Shown piece by piece: positions 1-9,913 of a stretch of DNA of 64,000 bases. Position numbers and translations under genes: made by a program. Positions within the stretch are counted from its first letter, which is position 1; the number at the start of each line of letters is the position of its first letter. Under the pieces are notes generated by a model. It had not been told where the DNA came from. It was given only the letters and a program-made list of their open reading frames with translations, and did not search any database. Origin of the DNA: Siphonodentalium dalli (taxonomy: Eukaryota; Mollusca; Scaphopoda; Gadilida; Siphonodentaliidae); the NCBI GenBank assembly GCA_032622095.1, contig CP136068.1:8159314-8223313 (forward strand), written 5' to 3'.

Positions 1-262
1 TTTGCATAATACGGGGTTTCATGCGAAATTTCATTATTGGTCATTAACCATGACAATAAGAACAAAGTATACATTTGTTGTCACGTACTTGTTGATGATA
101 GTTGCTTCACATATTGCCTTACTGGTATTCAAATTAGCGAATATTAGTACTTTGCGAATTTAAATACGAGTAAGGTATTATATTATAAAATATCAACCCA
201 TTTCGAATGGCTTGAATCACTTTTTGCACATTTGTTTTTGCAGTGTGTCGCTCCTTGTCGAT

Positions 263-498
263 TTAGTTGAGATCAATCTGACATATGTAAGAGTATGAGT
301 CGCCAGTGCATGCATTGTCACACATGTTCCATGGCGAATAATTCCACAGCTCGACACACTCATCTGGCTGAGTGCCTGAATTCGGGTTGCCTCGCTTGCC
401 TGGGTACCAGTTTGTCAAGGGAAGTGGTTGCCTCTGATCCCATGTTTGCCAAGAAGTTCCATTCGAGATCCCGTCCACCCAAATTCCTGGTCCCACAT
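263..498 (-). CDS. C-type lectin domain, C-terminal half (last exon)
   Basis: The reading frame runs from an acceptor (TTTTTTCAG on the minus strand, AG at 500-499) to a stop at 265-263, giving 77 codons plus stop after two leading bases (phase 1). It contains the typical second half of a C-type lectin domain: GIWVDG, then TNWYPG, DECVELW, the WNMC stretch and the closing YICQ, so the conserved Cys residues of the fold are present. The usual calcium-site triplet WND is WNM here, and no clear EPN or QPD sugar-specificity motif is present (QPD occurs only in the loop as GTQPDEC), so calcium-dependent binding is uncertain. The frame also stays open upstream to 862, but that part is intron by splice signal and content. 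Confidence 0.82.
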
Positions 499-920
499 CT
501 GAAAAAATAGATTTAGTTCTATTAAAACAGTATTTTATTCCAGGAATTTCGTGATATACCATAACGAACAAAAGCGAAACCAGAACAGCTCGTGGATCAG
601 GCTGTTCTCGAGAAAATACGCACAATATTTGTATGATTGCGTGACATAAGTTCTTATTGGCATTATTTGAAAACATGACATTATATATGGGGCTAAACGC
701 TGGTTGACAAAACAGCCCTATATCAGTATATGGGACTACATAGCTATGAAATAGCTCCGTATTGTGCTTATTTGCACGAGAACAGTCTTGGGCATAACAC
801 AAATAATTCAACTCACGACCAGATGTACGTTTTGTATAACAGTTGTGGCCCGCACCATCCAACGGAATAACGGGTATAAGTCCACTAATTCCATATAATC
901 AAATACGTCCAGTGTGAACA
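499..920. other. Intron of the lectin gene, 3' part
   Basis: No coding signal beyond the chance extension of the lectin frame on the minus strand. It lacks lectin-like Cys and Trp spacing, and the acceptor separates it from the exon. Confidence 0.5.
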
Positions 921-1027
921 CATGTGACTGTAGGTCAAATATGAACATATTTGCACAAGGATATGTATTCGACGGCACAACATATTCTCATGCAAATATG
1001 TTCATATTGGACCTACATATTCACATT
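921..1027. repeat. Foldback hairpin (short inverted repeat)
   Basis: Two arms pair across a loop of roughly 40 bases. The core AATATGAACATATTTGCA on the left is matched by its exact complement on the right, and the pairing extends outward through TGTAGGTC and ATGTGA with small interruptions. It looks like a miniature foldback element or the core of a MITE lying in the lectin intron. Confidence 0.7.
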
Positions 1028-1179
1028 GTTTCAATTGGTCTTTTCTGGACATGTAATAAGCCCATGGTGAACTTTTACCTGCTCCATTTTATGGCTCGGG
1101 CCACATTGAAAACATTATAAAGAACGCATATCTGCTAATTCAATATTAAATATAATAATGCTCATATGGGCATATTTGA

Positions 1180-1562
1180 TTTGTTAAAGTGATGTGAAAC
1201 ACTCTGGTATGGTCATCAAATAGAAATAGAGAATAATCTTGCTCAAAGTAGTTATTTTTTACAAATATTATATCCCAATTGACTACACACACAGTCATTC
1301 TTATATATTAATTCAATGCATTGACTCTCGGTGACGAAATCGTTTTCGTCAGTTTATCGCCGATAGATGCGTCCCGAATCGAGAAGTAAATATTTACAAA
1401 TGAGCGTAGTTCAGAAGATGTTTTCTATGGAGCCGTAAGGTCGATTCGCTTGATATTTTAGTAGAATGTTAGTAGAATGCTACATTCCTCCAGTTGGCAT
1501 AGCACCTGTATACTAACTTATCAGTTTTACGCACACGATCAAGTCCATAATATGTCTTTAAC
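1180..1562 (+). repeat. Dispersed repeat family A, copy 1
   Basis: This roughly 380-bp stretch matches 31980-32370 in the opposite orientation along its whole length, with scattered substitutions and small gaps. Shared landmarks are AAAGTGATGTGAAACACTC, TTATCGCCGATAGA, TAGAATGCTACATTCCTC and ATAATATGTCT. The divergence suggests old mobile copies. No terminal repeats or coding sequence were identified. Confidence 0.8.
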
Positions 1563-1919
1563 AATAAGTTCAATATGAACTTATGTACAGGCTGGATGTC
1601 AAGCATAGCGGTGAATACCCATCGTTTCATTGAATCAATCTTGCCATCCCACACCACAGCGGCCGGTATCAAATTCCCATGTTTTGCTGATATGATACTA
1701 ACCTTTCAGATAATAAGTTATACAAACGACAATTTTCATCCAATATATATATGACTCCTTTGAACTTTTCTAATGGTCGGAAGCTTATTTTTCACGAAAA
1801 CCCAGCCAGATGAATACTATACAATTGTAATGTAAATGTTTATAACTGGGTGGGGTAATCAACAGTATTAACGAGGAAGTGAAGACAAGAAGATACATAA
1901 TAATCTATAGTGTAGGGAA
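1563..1919. other. Anonymous intron sequence
   Basis: Nothing recognisable on either strand. It separates two dispersed repeat copies inside the lectin intron. Confidence 0.4.
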
Positions 1920-2210
1920 TGTAGCCGTTAGCGTGATAGGCACATTCGTTTGTCTTTCGGTTCACCTTAATGAGTGAACGTTAGCCAAAATACCTGCACA
2001 ATTTACCAAGTGCTGTTGCTTATTCGATAGTAAGCATAATGAAATCAGCTCAAATATATTGACCGGTGTCAATTGCAACACACTAAAAAGTGTATAAAGG
2101 CCGGCTCCAAGTAAGCGGGATGTTATGTTGCGTTTTCTCCTTTGTTTCTAAATATAATAAGAATGAAATTTTGAAAGAATGTCCGTGTTGGTATATGGAA
2201 CACATATATT
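1920..2210 (+). repeat. Dispersed repeat family B, copy 1
   Basis: It aligns in the same orientation with 55770-56070. Landmarks are GTAGCCGTTAGCGT, CAAAATACCTG, CAATTTACCA, CAAATATATTG, GTGTCAATTG, CACACTAAA and ATGTCCGTGTT. Similarity is patchy but ordered over about 290 bp, so this is a diverged interspersed copy and not chance. Confidence 0.7.
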
Positions 2211-2599
2211 TTGAAGTTTAAAATCACACGTTTGTTGATAATATTCAAATGTTTTTATTTTCTGAGTGCAAGCGGCCATTTCCAATTAAAATGTGTAAAC
2301 GGGAGTGATTATCTCCTTTGTTTTATCAATGGAATTAATGAAATTTGGAATTTATGTCAGTTTTGGGACTTAATTATTGACATGAATTAATAACACAGGT
2401 TCGTCAAACAACTGTGACTTGCGAGTGAAGAAATTCAGTTGAGTGATTGATTATAAAATGACTAATATGCCTTAGTAAAACCAGCTGAATAACCCGTCAG
2501 TGATTTTTGCGGGCATCATCTGGATTACAAATGGTACAAATAATTTAATCAAACTCACTGTGCGTTTTTTAATATTTGTTAATATTTTTAAAAACTCAC

Positions 2600-2776
2600 T
2601 GCCTGGTAATAATGAAACAACTTCATCAAAATCTGCTTGCGATGTGAGGAGAACAAAATGTCCTCCGGGGCCGATATTCTGACAATCTTGCTGTGCCGGT
2701 CCATGATGCCTTTGTTCGCTAACATATCTCAGACAAGATCTGCCGTTTATTGATTTTGTGAACGTTACATGGCATT
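2600..2776 (-). CDS. C-type lectin domain, N-terminal half (exon)
   Basis: The minus strand shows an acceptor (TATTATTTCAG, AG at 2778-2777), an open stretch of 177 bases read in phase 1, and a strong donor GTGAGT just below 2600. The translation starts CHVTF, has RSCLRYVSEQ, then QQDCQNIGPGGHFVLL and a final EVVSLLPG. This is the usual order for the first half of the domain: first Cys pair, aromatic strand, Ala/Gln-rich helix with Cys, and the 'L..V' strand. Joined in phase to 498-263 it gives a full-length domain of about 137 residues, normal for the family. The frame has no ATG here, so an ATG-based ORF search misses it. Confidence 0.78.
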
Positions 2777-4639
2777 CTGAAATAATATATATGCACTATA
2801 TTTATCTTAAAAGTAGCTTTCGGCCCATCAAATACGTGCAAAAACGACGAGGGTGTTTCCGATTCCGTATCACGGATGGCAATAAGACGAATCGTGGATG
2901 AACTGTTATTATTTTCAGTTTGAAAACGAATCATAAATGTCGTTCCGTTTCAAAGTGAAACACTGTTGCGTAATCACCTAGATGAAACTATGTACCATAT
3001 TTTGACCACTCTGTAATGAGTCACGTGGTTACAGGCTTTTTCTTTTGAATATCACACGAAGACCACGGGAGTGAAATATAATAGATGACACTTAGCATGT
3101 TGAGATATATGACTTAATCAGGTAAGTTAACTTCTATATTTTGACTATATTGTTCGTTTCTTATTCATGTTGCATTGCATTGTTATTTAAACAGCCAACG
3201 ACGCGCGGCATGCCGCCATCAATAGTATAATGGCGCTGTCGCGACCCATTCTAATTCAGTTATAACATAACACCGACTCTTTGTTGTACAACCTCGCTTT
3301 ACCAACACGATACTTAAACCATCGCAGTGGAACATCACGGTAAATTTCAGAATGCATGCATTCCCATTTGAGAATGACTACCGGGATTCCACACGATAAG
3401 GGTGCGAGCAAGCTGTGTTTCTGCTAATTGTGATATCATATATAGGCATACCAATCATATATGTGGTGTATACAACTAGAGAAAAGTAACCGTTGTAGAA
3501 CTGCTATGATCCGAGTTACCACTACATGTTATACCAGTATAGTTACGTGTTCGTGTTATTTGAGCGTCCATGTCATAAATGGGTGACTAAGAATCTATTC
3601 AATGTTGTGTCTATATAGCGGAGCCGACAGCCGCGTCATTGTCAGTACAAGATTCGAATTGGGTCCCATTAATACCAATTAGAAAACGTTGTAAAGTCGT
3701 TATCAAAAATATGTAATTTTTCTACAAAAAAACGTGTTTGGGGAGAGGTAGCTAAAATCCAGTATCTCACAAACCGTTCAAAATTGTTGTTAACTTCTTT
3801 CTACCTGTGTTTGTCAGATAACTGTTACACTATATGGATTTAATATGTTAGTATTGTTGCAATATATGTGTAGATTATAATGTTTGAAACAAACATTTTT
3901 GTGAAAAAGAGCGATTTTTCAGCAAAAAATAAATGTTTCGGCTCCAAATGGCAGGAAAATCAAAATTAACCAACACTCTTGGCATATTAAGTAGAGACAA
4001 TATATGATATAGTAATTTGAACACCAACAGTGTTGGGCAATAAGTTAGGACATAGCCGCAGGGCTCGCTTTACCAAAATCGTTAATTTCTGGAAAAAGTT
4101 ACTGATGGGTATCTTTCATCGTCGACTTGACAATAGCCACACCAATTCCGTTATTTTTCACTATCAGTTTATATTTCTCCTTCAAAACAATTTTGTTTCA
4201 ACTCGTTCTAACGTGGGTAGCTGTACCCGACCACTTTTGGCATTTGGCCGCTGCGCTATATCGTTATACCACACAATTTAGACTCTGCGTATGATGGATA
4301 TGATGATATATAAGTCTGGTGGAAATCAGCGACGACATAATGATATCGAGTTTGTTGCCCCCTCATTGGTCTGCGTAGATAACGATTTTGTCCCCACAAC
4401 AATAGCCACATATCTCCTTAAATTAAGTTTATTTAATATGTTCACCGATTAATTCACACCAATAACAATAGTTCAGAAGCCGACCAAAGGATCCGGCATC
4501 AGGTGACGTCAAACTCGGCGTTCGAGATCAATGTCACGATTGGCGGAAACTGCTGGGTCAATCGTTATTCATATACCCCCGAAATTTCGCGTGCGTGCTC
4601 ATATACCTCCGATGTTACGCACATGTTCTCTTATACCCC
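2777..4639. other. Large intron of the lectin gene
   Basis: About 1.9 kb with no recognisable exon. I looked for Cys-rich lectin, EGF or Thr-rich frames between splice signals on the minus strand and saw none. Several short poly-T and poly-A runs occur around 3710-3940. Confidence 0.45.
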
Positions 4640-5177
4640 GCTGTCAATGGTGACGGGGACATGGTGATTTAAACATGAAGTTGTGGCCAATCAGATTGCT
4701 AGTTACAATCGGACGTGGAGACAAATGTTCAACTTCGCCAGCGCAGGGGGAGCTTCTAATCTGCTCTAACCTGTTGGCATGAGTGGCAGGTTTTTTTTAG
4801 GATGGCCCGGCCAAACATTCTGAACGCTCTCCATTAATCACTATACATATTCCCCACTGACGTCCGATTACACTCGCATGTTCGTCCCATGCTACACGTT
4901 CGCCAGGCTGACACATTTATTTATGTGAATGTTGTGTTGGTGATATATTGTGTTCTTACTTAAGTGCCCCTTATGTTGTGAACGCTCTATAAGCGTTATT
5001 AATAATGCCACTGGCATCTACCTGGAGTTGTTGTGGTTGATACAGCTGTTGTTGTCGTTGTTGGAGCCGTGGTGGTTGTTGTCACGGCTGTTGTTGGTGT
5101 GGTCGTGGTTGTTGTTGTTGTGGTGGTCGTCGGCGTCGTTGCTGTCGTTGTTGTAGAACCTGAAAGATATATGTGTC
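4640..5177. repeat. Tandem duplication (intron plus Thr-rich exon), copy 1
   Basis: The block starting GCTGTCAATGGTGACGGG is repeated from 5178. Shared landmarks in order are TAGTTACAAT, GCTTCTAATCTGCT, CCAAACATTCTGAACGCTC, CATATTCCCCACTGACGTCC, GCTACAC, and the exon with its donor CATCTACCTGGA (plus-strand view). The copy carries exon 5022-5159. Confidence 0.85.
5022..5159 (-). CDS. Thr-rich (mucin-like) exon A
   Basis: Between acceptor ATATCTTTCAG and donor CCAG|GTAGAT on the minus strand lies an open 138-base exon, phase 1 to phase 1. About three quarters of the codons are Thr, with Pro, Ala, Val and Ser between them (for example TTTTATTTP and TTAVSTTTTP). Such stretches carry dense O-glycans and act as stiff spacers between domains. 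The exon is longer than its duplicate at 5720-5800 by 57 bases (19 codons), consistent with in-frame growth of the ACA/ACG run. It could be read as a simple repeat, but the matched splice sites and phase argue for coding. Confidence 0.68.
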
Positions 5178-5445
5178 GCTGTCAATGGTGACGGGTATGT
5201 GGTGATTTAAATGTGGCGTTGTAGCCAATCAGACTGCTAGTTACAATTGGATGTGGGGACAAATGCATATATGGTATGACGCTAATGTCGATAGCAGTGA
5301 TACCGCTGTTCACTGTGCAACTTCGCCAGCGAAGAAGGAGCTTCTAATCTGCTGTAACCTGCTGGTAGGGATTTAGGTTTGCTTGGCCAAACATTCTGAA
5401 CGCTCTCCATTAATTACGATACATATTCCCCACTGACGTCCGATT

Positions 5446-5580
5446 ATTATTATTATTATTATATATTCATTTAAGAAACGCATTCTACAGCAATTAGTTA
5501 CAATGCGCATTTACATACACAAATATACACAAACAAGATAACATCACGCATATGTACACATACAAAGCAATACTCACATG
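5446..5580. repeat. TTA microsatellite plus inserted AT-rich segment
   Basis: Five to six TTA units begin a segment that is missing from the sister copy of the duplication, where CCGATTACA runs straight into TCGCATGTTCG. This marks an insertion after the duplication. Its origin is not recognised; it may be the 3' tail of a retroposon. Confidence 0.5.
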
Positions 5581-5719
5581 TTCGTGCTATGCTACACATT
5601 CGTCAGACTAACACATTGATTTATGTTAACGTTGTGTTTTTGGTGAATTGTGTTCTTACATAAGTACCCTTATGTGTGAGTGCTATATAAGCGTTATTAA
5701 TGATGCCACTATCATCTAC

Positions 5720-5800
5720 CTGGAGGTACTGTGGTTGTTCCAATTGTTGTTGTCATGGTTGTTGTTGTCATGGCCGTCGTCGACGTGTTTGTTGTATAAC
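5720..5800 (-). CDS. Thr-rich (mucin-like) exon B
   Basis: An 81-base exon, phase 1 to phase 1, lies between acceptor TGTATTTCAG and donor CCAG|GTAGAT on the minus strand. It encodes about 26 residues, more than half Thr, with Met, Asn and Ile interspersed (YTTNTSTT at the start, TTTVPP at the end). Splice sites and phase are identical in kind to exon A, so the two arose by exon duplication and have since diverged in length and composition. As the spacer after the EGF module it would be next in the transcript. Confidence 0.66.
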
Positions 5801-5951
5801 CTGAAATACATATGTAGCGCTAACTGTGTCAGTTGCCAAATACTTTTCAACGTCTATCTATATGTACATGGATGTGATCTACCAAAGTTATGGGTTGAGT
5901 ATATATCATGTAGATTGATCGACCCGCGGAGACGACTACGACTGCAAAACT

Positions 5952-6240
5952 GCTGAATTTCTTAAGGAATTCAAACGTCTCAGTGGTTACTGTAAACGTT
6001 CTTCGTTACCATTTGTGATCATTGGTGATCTGAATATTCGTGTTGATGACACTTTTGATACCTATCCATCAAAATAATAATAAAGACAATTGGTTGTCAT
6101 AATATAATAGAGCTTGTGTCTGGTTGTACTGAGGGATACACACACTAGACCACACCGTCACGACTGAGAACTGTAACATAGTTTTTGTGACACCTGAGTG
6201 TTCCATTTTTCATTCAGACCACGATATTGTAGAATGTATG
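5952..6240 (+). pseudogene. Decayed LINE endonuclease fragment
   Basis: The plus strand first reads AEFLKEF and FVIIGDLNIRVDD, the conserved 'GDFN' strand of apurinic-type endonucleases of non-LTR retrotransposons. After a double stop at 6075 and a frame change come HTLDHTVTTENC and FHSDHDIVECM, matching the family's 'GHTLD' and 'SDH' catalytic motifs in the right order. It is truncated at both ends with stops and frame changes, so it is dead. It sits antisense in a lectin-gene intron. Confidence 0.72.
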
Positions 6241-6684
6241 CTATATATAGTCCAGGATATATTGGTCGACATTTGCACCTTCATCTTACATGACTACCCA
6301 CTTCACCCCAATATTTGTCTTCAACGATGTATCGTCTAATGTGTTGATTGTTAACTGGAACAAAACGTGGCCACAGCGACTCCAGCCAATATGGCGTCAA
6401 TTACGGCGGCAATTCTGCACCAGACCTCTTTGATCGCCGTTATAGTAAATATAACTTCACAAGCGATTTTTTATTCAACTCGATTCGTTATAATAATACA
6501 TCACGCCTACAAATTAGTCAAAAATCCGATACCAAAATCCAATATGACAGCCAAGATGGATTTTCGACATTTCACAATATATCGTTTGACTCCGTCAACT
6601 GTGGTCCGATGCTAGCTTCATGTCCACTTTGTTGATTTCAGTATGTTTCATCGAAGTTTTGGATCATGTAATAAATACAAAATA
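6241..6684. other. Unassigned intron sequence of higher GC
   Basis: Plus-strand frames from 6348 and 6367 stay open for 95 and 82 codons but overlap each other, have no recognisable motif and show no convincing splice sites. Taken as non-coding. Confidence 0.35.
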
Positions 6685-6771
6685 AATTTACAAAACTCGT
6701 CCATTGAATTAGGTCTGGACCTCGTCATAGTCTTGGTCCAGACCTAATTTACTGGACTCGTTTTGTAAATT
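6685..6771. repeat. Hairpin with ~37-bp arms
   Basis: The left arm AATTTACAAAACTCGTCC...GGTCTGGACC pairs with the right arm GGTCCAGACCTAATTTACTG...GTAAATT around a short loop of about 13 bases, with only about five mismatches. It is probably a miniature foldback element. Confidence 0.75.
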
Positions 6772-6885
6772 CCGCTATAAACTGGGGACGATTTGTATAT
6801 CCTCTATATAGTATATACAGGGACGGACATAACATTTATAGACGCTGGTAAGTGTGTGGAGAATATGTTACAGTTGTTAGATTAC

Positions 6886-6982
6886 CTGTTGGAATCGGAT
6901 TCTGACAGTGAAGTCCGGTCAGGCCCGGGGCACATGTACATGTCCGTCCGGACAAGGTTCCGCCATTCAGACAGAAGAACAT
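6886..6982 (-). CDS. EGF-like module exon
   Basis: The minus strand reads MFFCLNGGTLSGRTCTC, then APGLTGLHCQNP, to a donor ACAG|GTAATC. The spacing C-x11-C-x-C-x8-C with NGG and the C..G..G..C end is the second half of an EGF-like module, in the variant with 'NGG.L....C.C' seen in many secreted invertebrate proteins. It ends in phase 1, matching the next exon. An acceptor (CATCGTCCAG) lies at 6984-6983, but it would give a phase 0 start; the exon may instead extend upstream (see the next entry). Confidence 0.7.
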
Positions 6983-7129
6983 CTGGACGATGAAAATATT
7001 ACACTGATCTTGATACACTCTAGCACATAGATTACTAACATTGTTGCATTTAGTTATACATTTTAGCACACAGCGGTCACAACCATTTGCGCTTATTGAA
7101 CCATGGACGTAAATGAGATGGATAGGCAA
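6983..7129 (-). other. Possible Cys-rich 5' extension of the EGF exon
   Basis: The EGF frame continues open upstream and contains CDRCVLKCITKC and LCARVYQDQC, that is, six Cys in about 26 residues, unusual for chance in AT-rich sequence. If translated it would supply the first Cys residues that the EGF-like module lacks. Competing acceptors at 6984 and near 7092 and 7130 leave this unresolved. Confidence 0.4.
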
Positions 7130-8006
7130 CTCTCGTAGAGTAACGCAATATATCGCGGATTCTTTTGTTTGCCAATTAACGAGAGCCTGGCTGCGAGATC
7201 GCCTGTTGCTATAACCACGGCGTAACCAAATGGCGTCTTTTGATTTCGTTTAGTGTCGGAACAGTGTCGTTAGCACACAATGTTTCCTTTCTGACGCTAG
7301 CTTCTTTCATTTACCCGCTTATAATAAATACTTGAATTAATTTTACATTGAATACATTTAGTTTATTGTTTATAGTGGCCTAATAAAAGTGGGGAAACAC
7401 CTACTGGGCATTAAAATAAAGCTTTGAAATTGAAGCATCACACTCAGTCATAGAAGGAGCATTGTTGTCATTTCCGCCGAGTTATTTCTTAACTAAAAGA
7501 GCGTAATTACGCAACTATTAATGACATATCAAGTTGGTGAATGCTCAATTAGCAAAACTTAATAGTGTTTATATAACTAGGCTTGAATGAAGCAGGAAGT
7601 TTAATCTGTGCCAAAGCAATGAGAATTGAATATGATCACACTTCAGTTAATGCAATGTTAACACATCGCGAAGAGGGCTAACCATCGCTAATTTTACCTG
7701 TTTTATTTTAATCCACAACGAAGCCAATGACAATATTGTTTTATCTTGCGTGTGACTTCAGTGCTCATATTGCGATTGTTCAATCAACTACATTCACAGT
7801 TTCTAGTAGCTATTATTAAGTATCTTCTTTTTAAACAAAGTGATACAAACAACTGTATAAGTATTTATGTAAGTGCAAAATACTAAACAATAAAGCGCCA
7901 CCTCATAGAAAGAAAAACGAATGCATATTCACAAATTATAAATAAAGCTTATATTAATCAGATTGGGTATTGTGAATATTCTTTTGAGTATTAAAACGCC
8001 TATAAA
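7130..8006. other. No gene recognised
   Basis: About 0.9 kb. The GC-richer part at 7160-7310 could hold an unfound 5' exon or promoter of the lectin gene, but no signal-peptide frame was seen. Confidence 0.35.
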
Positions 8007-8103
8007 ATGGAGATATCCCCACAGACTTTCACTAGTCTGAAAATGGCAAACGAAGATTGTATCCCATGGGATGACCTGGACGACCTGCTCTCTGAAAGTA
8101 CAG
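8007..8103 (+). CDS. Putative first coding exon, unknown protein
   Basis: An ATG at 8007 opens 32 codons ending at the donor ACAG|GTAGTT in phase 1. The peptide is acidic at its end (DCIPWDDLDDLLSEST). A similar pattern, LSWDDSDLDKLLEE, occurs in the plus-strand frame at 51590, so the two may be related N-termini. No downstream exon was identified. It could be a chance frame with a chance donor; the shared W-D-D-x-D-L-D-x-L-L pattern is the main support. Confidence 0.35.
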
Positions 8104-9913
8104 GTAGTTATATTTTGATTGAAATTGATCAACAGTTATGCATGTAGTGTCTGATATGGCAGAAGGTTGTTCTTCAGTTTTCTGCTTCTTCGACTGGTCC
8201 TATCTTTTTTGGCGGATACACTTCCGTTTTGTCGCAGGCATACTGAAATGACAAAGTAAGGCATGACTACTAGTATATATTACTAATAATCAGTTTGTTT
8301 CCTAGGTTGATTCTATTTGGGGGCATGGGGACATGGGGGGGGTGAGAGCCCGAGACTGATATAACATTTAATATGATACACCATATACATGTTCAAATAT
8401 ACATGGACATACATGTAGAATGTAGAATGTAAAGCATTTTTATGCAATAGGAAACTTTCTCAAGTTATATTTGACAATTGAACATCATGAAATACAGACA
8501 GTACAATTTCCATGGACCGTATCCAAGCACGCCGATATACCGGTTGTACTTGTCAGATATTAATGAAATTTGCTCAACTTTGAGATAAGATATTGGTAAA
8601 ACATGGTTATTAATCCTTGTAAAATTTGCTAATAGTCATCCCAAGACATATGCCAAATCAAAATTAAGTGATCATTTTATTCAAATTTTAGTTATATATG
8701 ATTACATGCTAAAGTTCCCACCCCCATACTTGCAAATTAACATTTCCAAGAAAATCCAACCAATCTTAATTCTACATGAAAAAAGTGTAAAAAAATTAGT
8801 AAAATTTGATGAAATTAATTTAAGGACACAAATAGCTATATTATGATTTTAAAATCACCACCCATTCCATTTTTGTCAGAGCCATTTTAGAAAACTTGAG
8901 AAAGTGGTAGCCCTCCCCCATAAAAACGAGAAAGGCTGTCAGTCTTAAAACAACACACTTACATTGTGATATAACAAACAATTCCTGCAATAAAACTTTG
9001 CAAAGTATGCTGAAAGTCACTCAGGGACATATAAGAAAACAATCTAATGCAATGGTTTCATGCCACATCTGGTTATTTTGGAAGAGTTGTTGAAATTCGA
9101 ACGCGAGTGTGCTAGATTGGGAAATGTCCATTTTTAACAATTGATGCTCATTTCTTGTAAAGTTATGAACCGAAAAATAAAAAAAACAACTTCAATGCAA
9201 CTGAAAGTCATCGCCTAATGTATCAGCAATATAAATATTGCAAGCTTTCTATTTTAATTGCGGCCATGTTCATGTGGCTGCAAAAGTCGTAAGTCTGTTA
9301 CACATAAATGGTATCAGACGTCCACCCCCAATAGCTCGAATTTCGGAAATTGAAATACATTTCCACGAAATTTCACCTTTAATGGACATGGTTGAAATAC
9401 AGCAAAAGCGTGTATAATAAATTGGTATTGGATGTGATCTTTAAGATATCCTTTCAATTTATATCGGATCAATGAACTCACGAATTTTTCCCCCGGTATT
9501 TTTCTTGTGTTTTCTGTGTTGTTCGGTGTTCGTTACGGGAGAATCTAATGCTTTTAATTCGTCTACGAGCATCTTACGACGAACGTTATGAGATTAGCGG
9601 TCGCTTAGTTTGATTATTAGACAAAGTTTTATTTTAGAACGTATAAGTAAGTACAATACTCACGTTTTTTAGATGTAGATATCCTTTTAAAAGCAAAACA
9701 CAAGACAATCCCGCATACGACGAAAACAAGAGTGAAATGAGATCTCGCGAAGTCACGCGATCCGCGATATTTCATATACCGGCGCTTGGCCAAGCACTGC
9801 GGCTTCTAATCGCCCCATATATACATCGCTGATTGAACCAATTATGCTAATTCGATTAATGTCATTCGTTAATCATTTCATAGTAATGGTCCAATACATG
9901 TATAACACACTCA
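8104..9913. other. No gene recognised
   Basis: About 1.8 kb of AT-rich sequence without splice-bounded frames. A G-rich patch (8330-8350) and a C-rich patch (8910-8920) face each other and may be remnants of element ends, but no paired termini could be drawn. Confidence 0.4.

Larger units (their letters stand above)
5178..5830. repeat. Tandem duplication (intron plus Thr-rich exon), copy 2
   Basis: Second copy of the block at 4640-5177, in the same orientation. It is longer because of two insertions: about 50 bp near 5262-5315, and about 130 bp from 5446 that opens with a TTA-repeat and continues into AT-rich sequence. It ends with the Thr-rich exon 5720-5800 and its acceptor. Confidence 0.82.
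263..6982 (-). other. Gene model: secreted EGF / Thr-rich / C-type lectin protein
   Basis: Five minus-strand exons can be chained in order: EGF-like (6982-6886), Thr-rich B (5800-5720), Thr-rich A (5159-5022), lectin first half (2776-2600) and lectin second half with stop (498-263). Each later exon is flanked by AG before and GT after. The EGF exon ends in phase 1 and all later exons are phase 1 in and phase 1 out, so skipping or repeating any middle exon keeps the frame. The domain order (adhesive Cys module, O-glycosylation-prone stalk, sugar-binding-type domain) fits a secreted or surface lectin of the innate-defence or mucus kind common in invertebrates; that role is inference. No signal-peptide exon was found, so the 5' end lies above 7.1 kb. 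No clear AATAAA follows the stop within the window edge. Confidence 0.72.

Noticed and set aside
295-510. Plus-strand frame over the lectin exon
   Set aside because: Antisense shadow of the lectin exon.
510-862. Open frame continuing upstream of the last lectin exon on the minus strand
   Set aside because: A strong acceptor at 500-499 and loss of lectin-like content above it mark this as intron.
4200-4260. tRNA-like stretch on the minus strand (ATAGCGCAGCGG with GGGTACAGCTACCC)
   Set aside because: A-box to B-box spacing is too short and no acceptor stem or cloverleaf can be drawn.
4950-5156. Leu/Trp-rich plus-strand frame
   Set aside because: Antisense reading of the Thr-rich exon; GTT/TGG runs give Leu and Trp.
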